From: Smittium mucronatum
Lineage: Eukaryota; Kickxellomycota; Harpellomycetes; Harpellales; Legeriomycetaceae
Length of the DNA stretch: 40,888 nt
NCBI GenBank assembly: GCA_001953115.1
Contig: LSSL01003569.1
Location: 1-40,888, forward strand
Reading direction: 5' to 3'
Shown: piece after piece, positions 12,851-24,655 of the stretch
Numbering within the stretch: the stretch's first letter is position 1
Layout of the letters: each line of letters opens with the position of its first letter
Program-made: the position numbers and the translations under genes
Notes under the pieces: generated by a model
What the model was told of the DNA's origin: nothing
Seen by the model: only the letters and a program-made list of their open reading frames with translations
The model's database searches: none

Positions 12851-15509
12851 TTAACCGTCTTAATATATAAAAATTCCCAGAGTAAGGGGAAAAAATTAAA
12901 ACTTATGTCCGCATAATCTGTTATTTTTATTATCTGAATAAAAAGTAATAAATAATATTATTTATTTTAAGCGCATGAGTTATTAATCACCTATTTGTGC
13001 ATTATCTAAATCTTTTTACTATAAATATTCCTAGAAGGTTATATGTAATATATAATTTATCCATTAATCTCCACCTATATCTCTTTTTTATAAACTATAT
13101 AATAATTTTATATATCTTTTATGTATTTTTAATATAAAAATATAGTTATAATTATAGTTTAATCAAAGCTTCAGAAATAGATTTAAACAAAAGCGTTGTT
13201 GTTATATCATATATTTTCCAAATTCAATGCATATACTTTTTTTTCCTAATAAAATTTTTAATATTTATACTTATAACTTATAATTTAATAATTTAATACT
13301 TTTTTATTCATTTTTTTATTAAATTTTCCAAAAAAAATGAATTCAATTTAGGTTTAAATGGTTTTTTTAAAAAAATCTGAAACTTTCAGCTCTCTATCTC
13401 TATATTTTTTTTGATCGCTATATAAAATTTAAATGAGGCAAAAAGCCCACATTCACGTGACCCTTCCCTCAATAAACAATTAAAAATGGTTTAAAGTTGC
13501 ATTTGAGAATTTGATTTTCCGGCCCATATTTCAGCAATGCGAAACATTTAGTAAAAGATTCATATACTAAAAAAAATTACTATATTTCAATTGGGATAAG
13601 ATAAAAACTAAATTTTGTGTGATTATTTGAGTACATATTTATTAAAAATGGCATCTAATATTAATTTGATAAATAACTTGCATATATTTATCGATATTCG
13701 CGGCCAAATTTTTCAGAAAATAAAATCGAATCATATAATCATTTCCTGTTTTTACTAAATTTTCCTTTTCTATAAAAATTTTTAATTAAATTTAATTCAA
13801 GATGTAAACTAAAATTCTCATAAACAACTTTATACAATAAAAAAAATGAAAATTGAAGTAATAATTAACATTTTCGATATATCTTTAAAAAAACAGGAGA
13901 TAGGGTTTTCAAAAATTATTACTGTTAAACTTAAAATTTTATTTTTTAATAAATAGATCATGGCTCTATGAAAGAGAAAAATTAAAATGCATTAAAATTG
14001 CATTTATCGATATTTTAAAAATCTATTATTATTTACCGATTAAAATTAGTATCTTTAATTAAAATATAAATCTTCAATATAGATATTCCGCTAATTTGAT
14101 ACAGATCTTTAAGCTCATATCTATAACATTGCTATTTTTATGATAAGGTTTAGATTAATTCAAAAATTTTTATCAATTATATCTCCTAATTTATATTGAT
14201 TTTTATTTGTTTATAAAAATTATACTAAATTTCAATTATTTTTTTTTCGGCTAAAATTATTACAAAAATGTTGGTCCATATTTTTCTTTCCTTTTCATCA
14301 AATATATTTGCAGATAAATTAAATGTAAATTGTGATAAGAATTATAAATATACATGTATATATTCATATTACATCTATCATATTTAAAATAGAAACATTT
14401 GGTGTTAAAATGAAAGTTATAATTGTTATTGGCATAAAAAATAGTGAATAAAACACCTTTTTTCACTCTTTAATTATAACCAACTAGATAAATAGTTTGG
14501 ATTAAGTGGTACAAATATAAAATATATCAATTTAGCTGTAAGAAACTATTATATAATATAAATCTCCTAAATTTTAACATTTTACAACATCTTATTTAAA
14601 ACAACTCCTCAATAAATTTTCTAATTTATAAATTTTTACTTCATAATTTATTTATTTTTTAATTTAGATTAAAATTAATTTAAGAGACTAAAGCTATGAC
14701 CAATAAAATTTATGATAATAATGTGTTTTTCTTTATCTTATAATTGAATTCCACGATACATAGAGATTCCATTTTTTTTAGTGACTTGCTCTTTAAATGT
14801 TATATCCAAAATTTTACTGTTACCCGTATAAATTTTTTATATAGTGCATTGAGAAAATTTAAATTCCTAAGCCCTTAATATACGGATATGCATTTCTTTA
14901 ATGAGCTTTAATTAATTATATTTTTAAATTTTTTCATAAGGCCAGATTTTATTTTAAATAGAAATATGATAAAGAAAAATTCAATATAAATCAAATTATT
15001 AAAATATTATATAACAAATACTGATTAAAATTCCAATTCTTAAAAAAATAGTTATAATTTAAAATAAGACCTAATTTGAAAAATAATAATAATAATCTCT
15101 TATACAAATTAATTGTGGTGATATTGAATAATTTACAAGCAAATGAAATCCAAATAAAAATTGATATATAATTGATTTTCCTGAAATTCCATTACTAACT
15201 TGGAAAAAATCATAGCTGGTACTGGTTCACTAAACAGAAATAAGGAATTAGGATAAAATTTATTATCTATTATTTATTAATTTTTTTATCGCGTTTTTTA
15301 TATTGAGATAAAATTTGTAATTTTTTTAAAATATATCCCCTAATGTATAAAAGCTATGTGTTTTAGTAGAGCCGATTAAAATTTCTGTGTTTTAATTAAA
15401 ATAATGTTTTTTAAAAAAAAAATTAAATATTGATGACTTACCTAATAATTTTACCTCAAAATTATTTATTTTTAAATTATATATAGAGTAAAAAATTCAA
15501 GATTCAAGA

Positions 15510-15540
15510 TTTAAAATTTAAAATTTAAAATTTAAAATTT
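15510..15540. repeat. TTTAAAA 7-bp tandem repeat
   Basis: About four and a half perfect copies of the 7-bp unit TTTAAAA, preceded by two ATTCAAG units. Confidence 0.8.
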
Positions 15541-17272
15541 ATAACCTCTTAAGAACGAAATGCCTTTCCAGGGTTTAGTGGCCTACTTATATTACTTTTA
15601 TTAGTAAAATTTAATATAATACCACAAAATATTTTTATATTCTCGGCCGATGTTAGAATAGGAGAGACAGAGCTGAGGTTATTAGAACCGTTACCAAATA
15701 GAAATGGAACTTATAGATGGAATTAGCCTATATTTTAACCAGTCTGAGACATTTTATAGTTCATAAGTCAATATTTTAATAGCATGATGGAACTAAACAT
15801 TAAAAGTATATTTGAATATTACATATTTTTATCAACCTAAATTTTTAGCAGAAGCTTATTTTTATTAAAAATATTGGATTTTTGTTGCGAACAGATTTTA
15901 AATAGTTTGATGAACTATTTCTAGTTCAAAAAGAGGCTTAATTAAAGAACACAAATAGCCTCTTCATCCTAAATATTTAAAGAAATATCAAGGGAAGGTG
16001 GTATTTTTGTTGGTAGATTGCATCTTTTTTACAGATTTATGCAGAATTTACCGGAAAGAAAAGCTTAAACTGGTTATTAATATAGTCTTAATATATAACC
16101 TTTTTAACTATATATATATTAATGTAATTTTTAATGGAGCTATCTTAATATAAAATTTTGTGATACAAAAAACTGTTGATATGTAATTGAAAATTCATTT
16201 AAATGGTATCTATAATTATATTTATATTTATATTTTAAAAAAACAGCGTGTTTTTCAAAAAATTAAAGGAAATTTATTAAACATCAAATACAAATTTTCA
16301 ATCGAATGGGTGATTTAAATAAGGAATTACCGAAACATAATCATATTAAGGGCAATAAAATATTATAATTAACTCTATTAAATTTAAAAATGCAATAGCA
16401 AAATCAAAATTGATCTAAACTGTTTTTCTTTTTGAAATAAGATGATTTTCATAATATTTATAATTAAATTTTGGTTTAATAAAAGAAAAATGTAGTATTT
16501 TGGTGTCTAATTATATTCAGTATGAATATACAATATTTTTATTTTTAAATTTACTGATACATTATCAAACAAAAAAATTCATGTATAATTTAATTTAATA
16601 TGTAAATATATATTAGATATAAAATAATTTTGATAATATTTATTTAAATTTTGCACATTTTTATGATAAAATGTACAAATTTTCGATTTTTACCGAGTTT
16701 AGTTCACGTGATTTTTTCTGATTAGCTATTTTTTAAAAAAATCTGTGTATATTTTAACATAAATTTTTTTTCCGATAGATAGTATATAAAATAATATATC
16801 TCCGCATCTAAAAATACTAGAATTTTAATATACTTAATAAAATTTTACAAATCCTATTATTGCTATATTTTTCAGGGTATTTATTTTCAATATATTATTG
16901 AATCTTTATATAAAAGCAATTTTATGGCCGATAACTAAATAATTAACCAATAAAGTTTAAAATTATCACCGATATGAATAATAAATTTTAATCAAAGTGC
17001 TTATTTATTTTTTTAGATGTATTACATGAAATTTTTTAAAAAAAAATAAGTAATTAAACCGATTTTTCTTCTTTTTTAGTTTTTTTGAAAGATAATTTTA
17101 ACATAAATATACCTAAATTTTATTTTAAAATTTATAAAAATCATGAATTTTTTAATATTAAATATTTTTTAAAAAAATATCCCTAATTTCCTCATCAAAT
17201 TGTCAGATTTTTAACCTGTGTATATTTTTCAAAATGATTTTTGAATTCTATAAAATATTTATAAAAGATTAA

Positions 17273-17307
17273 TTTTCAATTTTCAATTTTCAATCTTCAA
17301 TCTTCAT
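17273..17307. repeat. TTTTCAA / TCTTCAA 7-bp tandem repeat
   Basis: Five consecutive 7-bp units: three TTTTCAA, then TCTTCAA and TCTTCAT. The period is the same as in the repeat at 15510-15540. Confidence 0.8.
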
Positions 17308-19419
17308 AAATTTATAAATATAAAATTCTTTTATGATGACATTTTCCCCTAAAATCCAAATAAATTTTGTATTTATTAGATATTATTTTGGGTTAATGTG
17401 TAAATACTGCCTATCTATATTTCTTTAAACAAATCGTTTTTAAGATAGGTCACTAGAAAGAATAAAAACAGGGAAATTCATAATTAGGAAGTGAATAATA
17501 GTTTTATAATTGTTAAATCATTGTTTTACTCTTTTTAGCGACTAATTTTAATGAAATTCTTCATATTTACTAGCTCGTGATAAGATATTTTTCCTGGTGA
17601 TACTGAAAAAAGGTTTAAGTTTATATCGATAAAGCTATTTAACAAAAATATCGATCTTTTTAATCGAATTAAACAAAACTATTTTTCATATTCAAATTAA
17701 AAAATGTAAAATTACTTCAAATAATTATAAATTTTTACTAATATTAAATTTATTAATATAAATCAAATTTAGATAATTTAGTTTAATAGAACATCAAAAT
17801 TCTATCTTTTATTTACTTTACAAAACCAATTTATTTGGACCATAAATCGAAAAACCAATGAAAGAAAACTTGCTAATAAAAACCGCGTTTTTAAAATGAT
17901 AGAATTTTGAAAACATTGTAGAATAAAAAATAAAAGCGCTTTTTAAGATAAATAAGCATTAAAGGGAAGAGTAAGAAAAAATATTTCAAATATTTGATAT
18001 ACTTGACATACATATATTTTTACCTGACGCGTGACGATTTTTTTTATTTCTCTTTGAATATTTTTAATTTAATTTTTTTTTTTAAAAAAAATTAAAATTA
18101 AAATTTCATATCTGTCAATTGATGTCATTTTTTTATAATTTTTTCATTTTTTTTTTGAAAAATATAAAATAGGGATGTATCTATTTTAAACAAAATTTGG
18201 TTTTGATTTCAGAAATGAAACTGATATACGAATTTTATTTTTTTAGGGGCTTTTGTTGTATTTTAATTGGGTTTAATCATGATTTAGTAAGTAGCTACTA
18301 TCATTTAATTGATTTTGTTTCAAAAAAATTCTAATTTGAAAAAGTAAATCATAAAAATAGTATTAAAAGAAATATTTTATTTACATACCAAGTTTTTTCT
18401 TTGTTATTTTATCACATAATTTTATTTTTAGATAAAATTAGTAAAAAACATTCTATAAAAAAGCAATAAAAAAAATCAAGGGATAAAAAGGCAGCTTTAA
18501 TCAGTGCTAATAAATTTCTCCATCGATTAACCAGACTTCTAACCAAAAAAGATTGGAGTCATATCTACTATAAAATACAACCCAATTGAAATTTAAAATT
18601 TATATTGTAATAAAAATTGCTATTTAAAATGTTATTGTCGTATATTTAAATTCAAACATTTTTCTAAAAAAAATTTCTCTTATAATAGAAAAATATGTCA
18701 TAGATTTATTTTATTCCAGATTTTTTTTTAAAAAAACCCTCAAAATGATATGATATATTATTTATAAAACGATATACATATACATATACATATATAAGCC
18801 CCATACACGTTTTAATTTTTTTTTTTAATGATATTAAACCATATTAAATATATAATTGAATAATTAACCAGATTTTTTAAGAATGATTATCTAGTCTAAA
18901 AGTTTTTTTTTCATGAAAATTATTTTTATTTTGTTTAATAACGTTGAAATTTGCAAATTGTTCATGATAAAGATTTTAGGATTGGACCGATTAATTCCGT
19001 TTTTTTTAGCTAGCAAATAAAGCGGTTTCATTTTATCGATGTTAATTGTAATATTTATATTAACAATTTATAAATTAATGGTTTTTTGTATAAAAAGGTG
19101 CTCAAATCTGTACGTTTCGCTATTTATAACCAAAATCATAATATTGTCCAATAATTGAAATGTTTTTACTTGAAAATAGCCAAGTATAAAATACAGAAAA
19201 AGTTAAATCAAGATAAAGGAAAGAAATATTTTGTTCTTAGTGCAAATTTAAATATTTTCATTTTTTTTTAATGAAAAATAAATGCTATCTTATGAAGGAA
19301 TATATATCTTTCTAGTTAAATAGCTTTATTTTTAGGATGTGTTTTTGTACATAATAAAAAATCTAAAAGAATGGCATAAAAATAGCTTAACTTAATATCG
19401 TAATTATCGGTTTATATTA

Positions 19420-19600
19420 ACCTTCCTGGTCCAATTTACCATCTCATCTCCATTTGTATATATTGAAAATATAGATTCAAACAAGATTTATAACCACCCA
19501 ATGATATAAAAACATTTTCGATTTAGTGATAACATTGAGCAAAAAATGAAAGCAATTTTTTGTACTATCGACCCTGAAAGGGCTAAAAATGATGACCAAA
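19420..19600 (+). repeat. Dispersed repeat, copy 1
   Basis: Aligns with 24190-24380. The best-conserved part is a block (about 19523-19561) reading ...TAGTGA, CA, TTGA, then AAAAATGAA, a purine, GC, ATTTTTT, followed by a GAAAGGGCTAA-like end matching GAACGGGTTAAG in the other copy. A short open frame here (19546-19728) is not conserved in the other copy, so this is a non-coding repeat, not a gene. Confidence 0.55.
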
Positions 19601-20559
19601 ATATTACATGTGCTTTATTATTGAATTATTTATTGGTATTTAGGAGACAGTTTTTGCAAAAAAAAGTATTTCTTATTTTTTACAACTTCAGATTCAAAAA
19701 ATCATTGGTAGGCAATTATAAAACCTAAAGCTCAATCATTTACTTGTTTATTAAGATTTTTTTTTGTACATACAACTCAAGCTTTAAAAGTAGTTGAAAA
19801 ATAGTTTTTCAAAAATAAGATCAAATCATTTGAGAATAATATTCTAAGATTTTTTATTTTTAAAGTCTTCTATTAAAAAGGGTTTATAAAGTTAAAACAT
19901 GATAAATTTTTTGATACCCGAGCCTATTGGATAGCGTTTTTCTTTTCTTTTTTGCAAAAAATGATTTTTAACAATAAATCGGTCCCCATTTGGAATTGCA
20001 ATATATTAATGTTGAAATTCTTGTCTAGAAGAATATACTATTTTTTTGTTTCAAAACTTTTTTATTGAATTCCAAGGGCCCAAAGAAATAACTCTGTTAG
20101 ATATCGAATTAATAAATAAAGCTTAAAGAAAAATTATCTAAAAATATACAAAAGCATATTTTTGGCAGCGTTACTATCATTCCTATAGAAAGATGGGATT
20201 TTGGGATGAAAGTTTTGATAGCATCTCCACAAAATATCAAATGAATATTTTAGATATATGCTAATTCTTATTGAAAAATCTCTATATTTAGACAGTATAG
20301 CGTTTTGATAGGCTTTGAATCTGATTGTTATGATGGTATATTATTAATGCTGATAAAGAATGTAAAAAATAAATCAAGTCAAAAAAAACATCTAGCTTCG
20401 AAAAAATTATTAGGAAAGCGATTTTATTCTTGTTTCAGAAAGTATAAAACCTTCGAATTGAGGACCTCTTTTTCTTGTTTAAACAACTTTTACCGAGAAT
20501 AAAGTTTATATTAGTTATACTTCAAAAATAATCGATTCGAATACATAAACCATTTGCAT

Positions 20560-20568
20560 TATAAAAAT
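20560..20568 (+). promoter_or_regulatory. TATA-like box upstream of gene B
   Basis: TATAAAAAT 51-59 nt before the ATG at 20619, matching the position of the TATAAAA before gene A. Strong AT background limits confidence. Confidence 0.35.
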
Positions 20569-20618
20569 ACGCTCATTATTAAAAATAAACAAAAATTATA
20601 AGATTTTAATTAATAAAA

Positions 20619-23061
20619 ATGGGGAATAAGTCTCGAAAAAGTATCAATAGTTCAACCATTGAAGATTCAAATGAACCAAGATTTCCAGAACCATCAAACA
20701 TTTCAGCATTTAGTAATGCAGCTTCTTATCGAAGCGAGCAGGTAGGGGAAATCGGAAATACATCTAATGTAATTATAAACCAAGAAGCTCAAGAGGATCC
20801 CGACATTAATGATTTGAGTGTCATACAAACCGGAAGAATACTCCACGACAGCTACGAAGAACTAACTTCAGCAGTGGTTGATATCTATGGACCAGAAGTG
20901 AACCTAAATCCAAGAAGAATTTCACGAAATGATTGTGAACAGAGCTCCGAATTTCTTGTTATACCTACATCAAATCTAATCAATCCAGATCTCTCAGATG
21001 TAGAACTTATGCAAAGTTCAGATATTTCCGGATTGGAATTTTCCAATTTGCCATCTACATATCATGCAATGGTGGATGGGAATATGGTTATGGGGGAAAA
21101 TCCCACAAGTAGCACAAATCTGATCGAGGTTTGGGATTCTGGTGAGAATTCAACCCGCATGATTTCACCCGATGACGATAATGGTAATGATGTAAGAGCT
21201 GTAGAAGGAATTTTTATGAATATAGTCGGTGTTATAAATACTCAAAATGATTTGATAAATTTTGAATCCATTAATAACACTTCTGAGACACGTGAAAATG
21301 TTAGCATTATCTCAAGGAGACGATTGGATTTAGAAAATCATTACGAAACCTCTGAAGTTTATAGTGAGCTAAACCAAACTGGTAGCCACATACTTCATAA
21401 CAACGGATTGAGGAGAGTGATCTCTAACATGTCCGATGACACATTGATAGAAACTGAACCAAACTTAACGAGAAATGGTCGTTCTGCTTATGGTGGGCAT
21501 ATTATTAGAAGAAATTCCGATGTAAATCTACAAATCGTAAACAACCCTGGTATGTAAATTTTATTATAATACCCAAAAAAAAAATGACTTTAAATTTCTA
21601 TATTTTTTTATAGAAGGGTTACAGGTAGTATCAGCTAGAGGAATACATTTGACTTTTATTGCAGAGACTCCTTTGATAGATGTTGGCGATATAGAATTAC
21701 TGAGGCAAATGAGGAACCGTTCTATTGACCTCTTAGACCTTATCCAAGAAAGAAGAGCTTGTTTATGCGAACTATTAGAAATCGCTAGAGATTCTAATCT
21801 AAAATTGACTCAAATCAACGCTTTTTATGAAGCCAGAAATAGAATATCTGATTTGTTTGTCAGAAATCACCCCATTGATATCCTAGCCTATATAGAAGAT
21901 AATACAGCTAGTGATAACATGGACTTGGTGTCAGCAGTTTTAATATTCAAGAGATGCGGACAAAGAAACCCCGCACAAACAAATACCAATATCAGCCTAA
22001 CAGGCCTAGGTGTGGATAGACTTTTGAGTATGAGCCCTACAGAATTTATAGATCAAATTTCAAGATTTCCAACAAGAGAATATGAGCATCATCTTCAAGA
22101 GATATTTTCTCGTGGAAGTCAAAATGAGTTTTCGGTTTTTTCATACATTACCTCCCTGGATTCCCATGAAAGTACTTTTCGGAGTTATGGAGGGATACTC
22201 ATAAAAAGACCTGGTCTCCCACCTAGAACAAAATCCATTAAATTCAACTTTTTGAAATACACTCCCAAACCTACAGATGCTAAGATAACAAACAGGAGAA
22301 TAAATATTAATGACCTAAAACTTAAAAGGGGTTGTCATGGAATCGAATTAAGAGCAAAAACTCCAGGTATGATATCTGACGCGGATTTAATAAGAGGCTT
22401 TACTAAACCGGAGGATATTATGGGGTTCTTTGTAGGCGATTCGGGAAATATAGATATACGATATGTTAAACATCTCAGGTTCCATTCAAAAAAGAATATT
22501 AAAAGGGATATTATTGGGATTGATGAGCTGTCTTTTCTCTTTCCAAAAGTGGGAGAAAAGGAGGTAATTCAAATAAATGTTGGAAATAACATTGATAGAT
22601 CACCTAAAAGGTTTTTGCTAGAGAAAATTTTCTTTACCATCAACGGAAACTATCTAAAAGAAAGGATTGTCAATAAATTTTTGGTATTCCAATCAATATC
22701 CCCGATAAGACAGGATTATTTCAGCATATTTGACAGAGTGCATGAATCGGTACTAAAACTCATCGCTACCAATGGTGTTGGTCAAACGTTTAAATACCCG
22801 CCCTTGGCCTATGTAGTTTTAGAAGAGTCATCAGAGTATCGCTATTTCGGACAATTCAATTCCTTAGATGAGTGTAACTATATATACATAAAGGTGATAT
22901 CTTCTCGTAGATTCAGAACAACGCCGCTATTATTGTCTAAGGCTAGCAATGTGAATCATTCCGATTTAGTGTTTTATCAGGGTTTATACGGAACGGCTAG
23001 AATGCCATTGATGTTTTTATCTGGAAAAACCTTTTCAGAATCAGAAAACGTTTATGCATGA
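20619..23061 (+). CDS. Gene B: two-exon protein of unknown function, paralogue of gene A
   Basis: Not recognised. Exon 1 is 20619-21549 and exon 2 is 21614-23061, joined in phase 1 to give 792 aa ending in TGA. The junction makes a Glu codon and reads on (EGLQVVSARGIHL) into the large second frame without a stop. Residues 1-310 are Ser/Asn/Glu-rich, with ISAF at 28-31, LRRVISN at 264 and RRNS at 297-300, close to the splice junction as in gene A. The folded part carries MDLVSAV (413), FLKYTPK (523), ISDADLIRG (564), FFTINGNYLKE (650-660), AYVVLEESSEYRY (709-721) and GTARMPLMF (770). By eye over half of the C-terminal 180 residues match gene A. No membrane segment, signal peptide or known catalytic motif was seen. 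It lies divergent to gene A across the AT-rich core. Confidence 0.9.
21550..21613 (+). other. Intron of gene B (64 nt, phase 1)
   Basis: Donor CCTG|GTATGT at 21550, acceptor TTTTTTATAG ending at 21613, with a TGAC branch-site candidate at 21585-21588, about 26 nt before the acceptor. The reading frame across it would otherwise end at the TAA within the donor region (21555-21557). Position and phase match the gene A intron; the intron sequences themselves do not align. Confidence 0.88.
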
Positions 23062-24189
23062 GCATAATTTAGTTAAACGTTTCAATAGGTATGAAAAATT
23101 TTAAATTAATTATCCTTTTAATATATCAACTGATAATTTTAAATTTTTTTATGCTTGAGGTATTCAACCAAGTAATATTCTAATGATTTGATTGAATTAA
23201 CATTTTAGCTCGAGAATTCCGAAAAAAAATTGCTACAATTTATGATTTTTAGATTCAGACAGTTAAAGTATGATAATATACAGCAACTAAATGCGTTTTA
23301 GATGAATTTATTAGCCCCGAGAAATATCCTTTTATTATTAGAATTTTATCTACGAGTTGTTAATAAAAATAACTAAATTAATTATAAATTGAAATACAGT
23401 GATTTGGCTATTGACCCCCAAGTTGAGGAAAAGAACTTGATAAAACAAGTAAATGCATATTTCAGAAAATTAAAAATCTAACGTTTACTAAGATCTGATA
23501 ATGCCACTACAAAAAGAATGATTAATCAAAAAAAATTCTTTTATTATCCTTTGTTGGAATTGGGATTTCTTAGTTAAAAAAATGGTGTATCTCATCATTT
23601 AAAGGTTCAGCTGAACTACTTTCTGAAACTTCGGATTAAATAGTAATATAAATCAATTTTTACTATTTTAACGTTGTATTTTCTCTACAAAAATCAAAAA
23701 ATCTGCTTTTAAATGAAGTTTCTACAGAAAATAAATGATTAGGCTATACTACAAGTAAATAACACAAAATCTATAATCTGATATAAATGGGAAACCATTT
23801 TCAAGATCAGACATTTTTTAGCTATTTAAACCATTGAGTAATATGTAATTATAATCGTTAGTAAACCAATTAAAATAGAAAAGCAATCTTGCAATAAAAA
23901 ATTATTCATTTCGCGAATAGGTGATTTATTAAATAATTTCATTTAAAGATTACCCAATAATTTTACACTTTATCTTTTGCCGTACTTCCAAATTTAGAAA
24001 GTATGGGGTTTTAATAGGGAAATGTACGTTTTCATAAAGTTTATTCCATATAAGGGCGACAGAATTCTAAAATGGAATTTTCACTTGCCCACGGAAAATA
24101 AAAATCATCAAGAAATGTTAATTGTCCCTCTAAACTCCGAAAAAATAAACTTGTACTACATTTCTGCAGTTAAATTAAATTTCTATAAA

Positions 24190-24380
24190 CCATTTCCGGG
24201 TCCAAATTATTATCTCGTTCCTATTTGTTTAATTTAACACTCCAAATTGGTCTAATTTTTTGAGCTATCCAATAGAGTACAAATATCATTGGTCTAGTGA
24301 CAGCATTGAACGAAAAATGAAGGCTATTTTTTATCCTTAAGCTCTGAACGGGTTAAGCCATTCATCTAACCAGATGATTT
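24190..24380 (+). repeat. Dispersed repeat, copy 2
   Basis: Aligns with 19420-19600, sharing a CC-GGTCCAA block at the left, then TCTAGTGACAGCATTGAACG, AAAAATGAAGGC and a GGGTTAAG end near 24352. The GTTAAGCCAT.CAT sequence that follows also occurs at 28546, so family members share more than one module. Confidence 0.55.
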
Positions 24381-24504
24381 TAGTCCAGAAAAAAATGGTT
24401 GGGTGAGAAGCGCTTTTTTTCAGTGTTTTTACATGTTTGAGGTTGGTAAACCGCAGCTTTGTTATTTGAAAAGTTAGCCGCAGCATTTTTGTGCTTCAAT
24501 ATGG

Positions 24505-24655
24505 AAGATTCTCATTGAGAGCATACATTTTTCTATACAATTTTTACTACTTTCCTAATTTGGAAAATTTTCAAACTGAAAAAGAATAAATTTATTGGCC
24601 AATCTAGAATTGTAAAAACAAAAGGAAGCTTCCTATTGGCAAAATGTGGAGATTT
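24505..24655 (+). repeat. Dispersed repeat matching the LTR 4 insertion site
   Basis: Aligns with 40330-40478, with shared blocks TGAGAGC, ACTACTTTCCTAATTT, a TGG/CCAATCT.GAATTG region and CTATTGGCAAAATG. At 40473 the alignment gives way to LTR copy 4, marking that LTR's insertion point. Confidence 0.55.

Larger units (their letters stand above)
7594..20559. other. Extremely AT-rich gene-free core between divergent paralogues
   Basis: About 13 kb with no open frame over 75 codons on either strand that looks like protein. Counts on sample lines give 12-28% G+C, mostly about 15%, against about a third in genes A and B. It consists of A/T runs with minor simple repeats at 12834-12850, 15510-15540, 17273-17307 and around 18775-18797. 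No rRNA, tRNA or transposon coding region was seen. Positions 19420-19600 belong to a dispersed repeat also found at about 24190-24380. The stretch is centred between the two divergent genes (midpoint of their start codons about 14080). Confidence 0.75.

Noticed and set aside
21649..23061. Genes A/B as SIZ/PIAS-type SUMO ligases (PINIT-like fold)
   Set aside because: I considered this for the beta-rich C-terminal half, but no SP-RING cysteine/histidine pattern and no PINIT signature residues are present.
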